In this document: one piece after another, positions 5,618 to 8,981 of the stretch | Layout of the letters: each line of letters begins with the position of its first letter | Position numbering within the stretch: position 1 is the first letter of the stretch | NCBI GenBank assembly: GCA_026392265.1 | Contig: JAPLCL010000100.1 | Coordinates: 1 to 8,981 of the forward strand | Reading direction: 5' to 3' | Length of the DNA stretch: 8,981 nt | Source: Actinomycetota bacterium | Lineage (GTDB): Bacteria; Actinomycetota; Thermoleophilia; UBA2241 | The notes under the pieces: generated by a model | Seen by the model: only the letters and a program-made list of their open reading frames with translations | What the model was told of the DNA's origin: nothing | Databases searched by the model: none | Translations under genes and position numbers: made by a program

Positions 5618-6907
5618 GTGGGGTGGGCCGAAGGAGCACCACACAATGACCCGGCCGTGAGCCGCATCCTCGCCATCGCCTGGAAGGATCTGCGCAGTAC
5701 GATGCGCAACGTACCGGCGCTGGCCATGATGCTGGTGGCGCCGCTGGCCCTGGCCGCCCTGCTCGGCTTCGCCTTCGGCGGCGGCCAGAGCTTCTCGATC
5801 TCGGCGACCAAGGTCGCCGTGGCCAACGCCGACACGGGCACTGCCGGCGTCGCCGAGAACGCAGGCAACGTCGTGGTCGGCGTCATGAAGAGCCCGGATC
5901 TCAGAGACATCATCACGGTCGGCGACAAGCCTTCGGCCGCCGCGGCGCGCACGAGTGTCGACGACGGCAAGTCGACGACGGCCGTGATCATCCCCGCCGA
6001 CCTCAGTGCCGCGATCTTCGCGACCAGCCCGACCGCACCGATGGCGGTCGTCGAACTCTACGAGAACCCGACGCAGGAGATCGGTGGCGCCATCACCGAG
6101 AGCATCGTCGGGCAGGCGCTGCTGGGCTTCAACGGAGCGCGCGCCGCGGCGCTCGCCGCCAGCGGGCTGGCCACCGCCAACGGCGACGGCGAGCGCGCCG
6201 GCAAGCTGGCGCAGCAGGCCGCCGAGACGTACATGCGCGACGGCGGCGCGGCCGCCGCGGTCAGCGTCGCGCAGCGCGCCCCGCGGCTGCCCGGCGGCGA
6301 GAGCACCAAGGACGTCGGCGTCACGGGCACCATCCTCGCCGGCATGATGATCTTCTTCATGTTCTTCGGCGCCAACAACGTGGCCCGCACGATCATCGAC
6401 GAGGACCGCGCCGGGACGCTGCCGCGGCTGTTCACCACACCGACGTCGCGGCACACGATCCTCGGCGGCAAGTACAGCAGCGTCTTCGTGACGGTGACCG
6501 TACAGGCGGTGATCCTGCTGGTCGCCGGCCGCCTGATCTTCAGCATCGACTGGGGCCGGCTCGACGCCGTCGCGGCGCTCACGCTGGTGGCCGCCGCGGT
6601 CGCCTCCGGCCTGGCGCTGCTCGTCATCTCGCTGGTGCGCACGCCGGCGCAGGCCGGCGCCATCGGCGCCGGCGTGTACCTGGTGCTGGCCCTGGTCGGC
6701 GGCAACTTCACCGGCACTGCAGCGGCCGGCGGCACCTACGCCCAGATCCAGAAGCTCACCCCCAACGGCTGGCTGCTGCAGGGCTGGGACGCTGTGATGC
6801 GCGGCGGCGGGCTCGCCGACATCGGGCTCAACCTGCTCGTTCCCCTGCTGTTCGCGGTCGCGTTCTTCGCGGTCGCCGCCCTGCGCTTCCGGAAGCGCTA
6901 CGCGTGA
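5618..6907 (+). CDS. ABC-2 type transporter permease, first of two, up to 429 aa
   Basis: Numbered from the GTG at 5618, the protein has one membrane segment near the N-terminus (about 32-54), a large extracytoplasmic domain (55-233), and five more segments at about 234-256, 286-308, 316-340, 344-362 and 403-422. This is the ABC2_membrane_3 plan. The cytoplasmic loop DEDRAGTLPRLFTTPTSRHTILGGK (261-285) matches the E/D-R-x-x-GTL-x-R-L-x-x-x-P motif that couples such permeases to the ATPase. Two starts are possible. GTG 5618 has AGGTGA 6 nt upstream. GTG 5657 would remove 13 residues and give VSRILAIAWKDLRS, which looks like a normal family N-terminus and resembles the partner permease. It probably pairs with the second permease as a heterodimer. 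Confidence 0.92.
   Translation: MGWAEGAPHNDPAVSRILAIAWKDLRSTMRNVPALAMMLVAPLALAALLGFAFGGGQSFSISATKVAVANADTGTAGVAENAGNVVVGVMKSPDLRDIITVGDKPSAAAARTSVDDGKSTTAVIIPADLSAAIFATSPTAPMAVVELYENPTQEIGGAITESIVGQALLGFNGARAAALAASGLATANGDGERAGKLAQQAAETYMRDGGAAAAVSVAQRAPRLPGGESTKDVGVTGTILAGMMIFFMFFGANNVARTIIDEDRAGTLPRLFTTPTSRHTILGGKYSSVFVTVTVQAVILLVAGRLIFSIDWGRLDAVAALTLVAAAVASGLALLVISLVRTPAQAGAIGAGVYLVLALVGGNFTGTAAAGGTYAQIQKLTPNGWLLQGWDAVMRGGGLADIGLNLLVPLLFAVAFFAVAALRFRKRYA
5646..5660 (+). other. Possible 4-codon minicistron (M-T-R-P) overlapping an alternative permease start
   Basis: AAGGAG (5631-5636) stands 9 nt before ATG 5646, which reads ATG-ACC-CGG-CCG-TGA. Its stop overlaps GTG 5657, the better-looking permease start, in the arrangement GTGA. 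Terminating ribosomes could reinitiate there. The overlap and SD are visible directly; use as a coupling device is an inference, and chance is not excluded. Confidence 0.25.
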
Positions 6908-6914
6908 GGCGGTC

Positions 6915-8120
6915 GTGAAGCGCATCTGGACACTGGCCTCGAAGGACTTCCTGGAGACGCGGCGCGACCGCCTCGCGCTGCTCTTCACGGTCGTCATGCC
7001 GTTGGCCTTCACCGCTTTCTTCGGCCTCATGTTCGGCGGCGGCAGCGACCGCCTGCCGCTGGCGATCTCCAGCGCCGACCACGGCGCGCCGGCGACGCAG
7101 CTCGTGAGCGCGCTCGCCAGGTCCGGCGTGGTGAAGACCGAGATGATGACCAAGGACGACGCCGAGAAAGCCGTGGACGACAACAAGGTGGCCGCGGCGC
7201 TGGAGATCCCGGCCGGCTTCTCCGCCGCGCTTGCGGCGGGCCGGCCGGCCGAGCTCACCCTGGTGAGCACCGCCGGCTCCTCCGGCGCCCAGACCGTGCA
7301 GACCGAGGTGTCGGCGCTCGCCGGCCCGCTTGCGGCCGGCGAGCGCGCGGCTCAGGCGGCCGTGGCGGTCGCCGGCACGCCGCCGGGCGGCGACTCCGGG
7401 GCCAGCGCGCAGGACCTCAAGGACGCCGCTCTCCTCATGGCGCGGCCTCTGGCCGCGCAATCTCTCGCCCAGCCCGTCGCCACGGTGAGGGTGGTCGAAG
7501 CCGGCACGGCCGCCGGCCAGATCCCGAACGGCTTCGTGCTGAGCTCGCCGGGCATGCTTGTCAACTTCATCCTGTTCAGTCTGCTGACCGCCGGCATCGC
7601 GCTCATCCAGGAGCGGCGCAACTTCACGCTGCAGCGCCTCATGACCACGCGCGTGCGCCGCTGGGAGCTCATCGCCGGCAAGGCCGTAGGCATGTTCGCG
7701 CTCACCTTCGTCCAGCAGATCATCCTGATCGGCGCCGGGCAGCTGCTGTTTGGCGTCGACTATCTGCGCGACCCCGCCGCGCTCCTCCTGATGATGGTCG
7801 CCCTTTCGTTGTTCGCCTCGACGCTGGGCCTGCTGCTGGCGGCGGTGCTCTCCAGCGAGCAGGCGATGATCGCCACCACGGTGATCGTTTCGATGAGCGT
7901 CGCGGCGCTGTCGGGCGCGTGGTTCCCGCTCGAGATCACCGGGCCGGCCTTCCAGTTCGTGGGCCATCTGCTGCCCACGGCCTGGATCCTCGACGGCCTG
8001 CGCGGCATCATCGTGCGCGGGTTCGGTGTCGCCGACGTGCTGCCCGCCTTCGGGGTCGCGCTGGCTTGGTCCGCGGCGCTGTTCGCGCTCGCCGTGTGGC
8101 GCTTCCGGCTGAGCGACTGA
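6915..8120 (+). CDS. ABC-2 type transporter permease, second of two, 401 aa
   Basis: The GTG at 6915 follows the previous stop by 7 nt with only a weak AGG (6907-6909), which suggests translation coupled to the first permease. The N-terminus MKRIWTLASKDFLETRRDR is typical of the family. Membrane segments are at about 20-41, 210-231, 252-280, 286-312, 316-338 and 373-396, with an Ala-rich extracytoplasmic domain at 42-209. The loop QERRNFTLQRLMTTRVRRWELIAGK (232-256) carries the ER..FTLQRL...R coupling motif. Layout and length match the first permease but the sequences differ clearly, so the two probably form a heterodimeric channel with an ATPase dimer, as in LnrM/LnrN or YbhS/YbhR. It ends 20 nt before the convergent gene at 8141, with no clear terminator between them. 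Confidence 0.93.
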   Translation: MKRIWTLASKDFLETRRDRLALLFTVVMPLAFTAFFGLMFGGGSDRLPLAISSADHGAPATQLVSALARSGVVKTEMMTKDDAEKAVDDNKVAAALEIPAGFSAALAAGRPAELTLVSTAGSSGAQTVQTEVSALAGPLAAGERAAQAAVAVAGTPPGGDSGASAQDLKDAALLMARPLAAQSLAQPVATVRVVEAGTAAGQIPNGFVLSSPGMLVNFILFSLLTAGIALIQERRNFTLQRLMTTRVRRWELIAGKAVGMFALTFVQQIILIGAGQLLFGVDYLRDPAALLLMMVALSLFASTLGLLLAAVLSSEQAMIATTVIVSMSVAALSGAWFPLEITGPAFQFVGHLLPTAWILDGLRGIIVRGFGVADVLPAFGVALAWSAALFALAVWRFRLSD

Positions 8121-8140
8121 CGCTGGTCTGAGCCGCCCGT

Positions 8141-8455
8141 CTACTCTTTGCGCGGCTTGATGCTCGCGTCCTTGGGCAGGGCGAGGCCGGCCTCGACCTC
8201 GATGGCCTTGAGGATCCCGGACGGGACGGGGCAGGCGGGGTGCACCAGGTGTTCGGCGGCGAGGCGCAAGGTCAACGGTCCCTCGCCGCGGTAGCTGATC
8301 TCGCGGTACGGGTCCACCTCCGTGAGCTGCTCGGCAAGCTTCTCCACGTAGCCGCACGTGGTCTCGAACTCGAGCCTCACGGCACGGCCCTCCATCTTGG
8401 TGCGGACGGTGGTGCAGAAGCCGCAGATGCCGCTGTCGATCTCGGCTGAGGCCAT
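8141..8455 (-). CDS. Small conserved CGFC protein, 104 aa (DUF6951-like), function unknown
   Basis: The ATG at 8455 (minus strand) has AAGGAG (8461-8466) 5 nt upstream; a longer start at 8494 adds 13 residues but lacks such a site. Features are an N-terminal SGICGFCTTV (Cys11, Cys14), then a strand-like MEGRAVRLEFETTC (Cys34), an acidic helix, and a conserved-looking HPACPVPSGILKAIEVEAGLALPKD block (from 72, Cys75). From memory it resembles the family NCBI calls DUF6951, small proteins found often in anaerobes; I could not check this. Four cysteines in a small soluble protein suggest metal or cofactor binding, which is an inference. No signal peptide is seen. It converges on the exporter operon and diverges from the livM-like gene, with 114 nt between the two start codons. 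Confidence 0.85.
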   Translation of the reverse strand: MASAEIDSGICGFCTTVRTKMEGRAVRLEFETTCGYVEKLAEQLTEVDPYREISYRGEGPLTLRLAAEHLVHPACPVPSGILKAIEVEAGLALPKDASIKPRKE

Positions 8456-8569
8456 GGTCTCTCCTTGGTCGAGTACAGGAAGTGCGCCCTTCATTCCCGG
8501 GACGGCAACCCTCTATTCTTCGGCCGTGACGACGGCAGTGGAGGCGTGTGCGGTACCATCCATACGGAG

Positions 8570-8981
8570 ATGACCGAGGCTTCTTCCGCCAAGACCCACG
8601 TGGTGCCCACGATCGTCGCCGTCGTCGTGCTGGCCTGCGTACCGCTGGTCTGGCACAACGACTACATCATCAGCCTGCTCACCCTGGTCCTGCTTCGCAG
8701 CTTGATGGCGCAGAGCTGGAACCTCACCATCGGGATGTGCGGCATCTGGAACCTCGGCCAGCTGGCGATCATCGCGATCGGCGGCTACGCCACGGGGATC
8801 CTCACGGTCGAGCTCGGCATATCGGCCTGGCTGGCTCTGCCGGCCGGCGTGGCAGCGGGCGGCCTCGCTGCCGTGATCATGGTGCTTCCCATCATCCGTC
8901 TGCGCGCCGTCTACGCGGCTCTGCTGACCTTTGCGCTCGCGGAAGTCGTGCGCCTGCTCATTCTCGCCGACGGTACCGGGT
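8570..8981 (+). CDS. livM: Branched-chain amino acid ABC transporter permease (LivM type), N-terminal part (runs off the right edge)
   Basis: The frame is open from ATG 8570 to the window end: 137 codons plus one base. The product is strongly hydrophobic, with segments at about 12-29, 33-46, 60-82, 87-108 and 113-133. The LivM/LivH signature is visible: SWNLTIGMCGIWNLGQLAIIAIGGYATGIL (49-78), corresponding to the family's N-L..G..G..sLGq..f.giGAY, followed by IIRLRAVYAALLTFALAEVVRLL (108-130). It would form part of the inner-membrane channel that imports branched-chain or other small amino acids. In many operons livH precedes livM; here no livH or binding-protein gene lies upstream in the window. 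The start is not ideal, because GGAG (8566-8569) directly abuts the ATG. GTG 8546, in frame, is an alternative but has GGAGG only one base upstream. Confidence 0.88.
   Translation, partial: MTEASSAKTHVVPTIVAVVVLACVPLVWHNDYIISLLTLVLLRSLMAQSWNLTIGMCGIWNLGQLAIIAIGGYATGILTVELGISAWLALPAGVAAGGLAAVIMVLPIIRLRAVYAALLTFALAEVVRLLILADGTG

Noticed and set aside
5573..8357. Two long minus-strand frames (565 and 509 codons) opposite the ABC permeases
   Set aside because: They lie antisense to clear membrane proteins, translate to repetitive Arg/Gly/Ala/His-rich sequence and lack domains.
8526..8573. A 15-codon GTG frame ending in ATGA overlap with the livM start, as a leader peptide
   Set aside because: No SD precedes it and the peptide has no attenuator-like run of branched-chain residues, so the overlap is probably chance.

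Overview
This is a gene-dense, very GC-rich window (roughly 70% G+C by eye). Coding regions have strongly G/C-biased third codon positions, GTG starts are frequent and Shine-Dalgarno (SD) sites are clear. This fits a high-GC Gram-positive bacterium, most likely an Actinomycetota member, although the phylum is an inference. No rRNA, tRNA, transposon, CRISPR array or phage gene was seen.

Layout. (1) 1-603, minus strand: the N-terminal 201 codons of a CocE/NonD-type alpha/beta hydrolase that runs off the left edge. (2) 802-1044, plus: an 80-residue protein with four cysteines. (3) 1203-3971, plus: a 922-residue protein made of a complete glutamine-dependent asparagine synthetase (AsnB) joined in frame to a C-terminal domain resembling coenzyme F420-0:L-glutamate ligase (CofE). 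(4) 4139-4420, plus: a 93-residue Cys-rich protein whose first three aligned cysteines have the same spacing as in the 80-residue protein. (5) 4561-4615: a long, nearly perfect inverted repeat overlapping the -35 of a likely promoter. (6) 4654-8120, plus: a three-gene ABC-2 exporter operon of one ATPase and two non-identical permeases, the arrangement seen in LnrLMN- or YbhFSR-type drug and lipid exporters. (7) 8141-8455, minus: a small CGFC protein, convergent with the exporter. (8) 8570 to the end, plus: the N-terminal part of a LivM-type branched-chain amino acid permease.

How the genes may work together. The exporter genes clearly form one transcription unit, with gaps of 19 and 7 nt and probable translational coupling. 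The AsnB-CofE fusion and the two small Cys-rich genes lie on the same strand, but gaps of about 160 nt and a hairpin after the fusion gene leave co-transcription open. The hydrolase and the LivM gene belong to units extending outside the window. The most unusual item is the fusion: two ATP- or GTP-driven amide-forming modules on one chain, flanked by two small proteins sharing a CxxC-x14-C-x2/3-P pattern. Its substrate cannot be read from the sequence.
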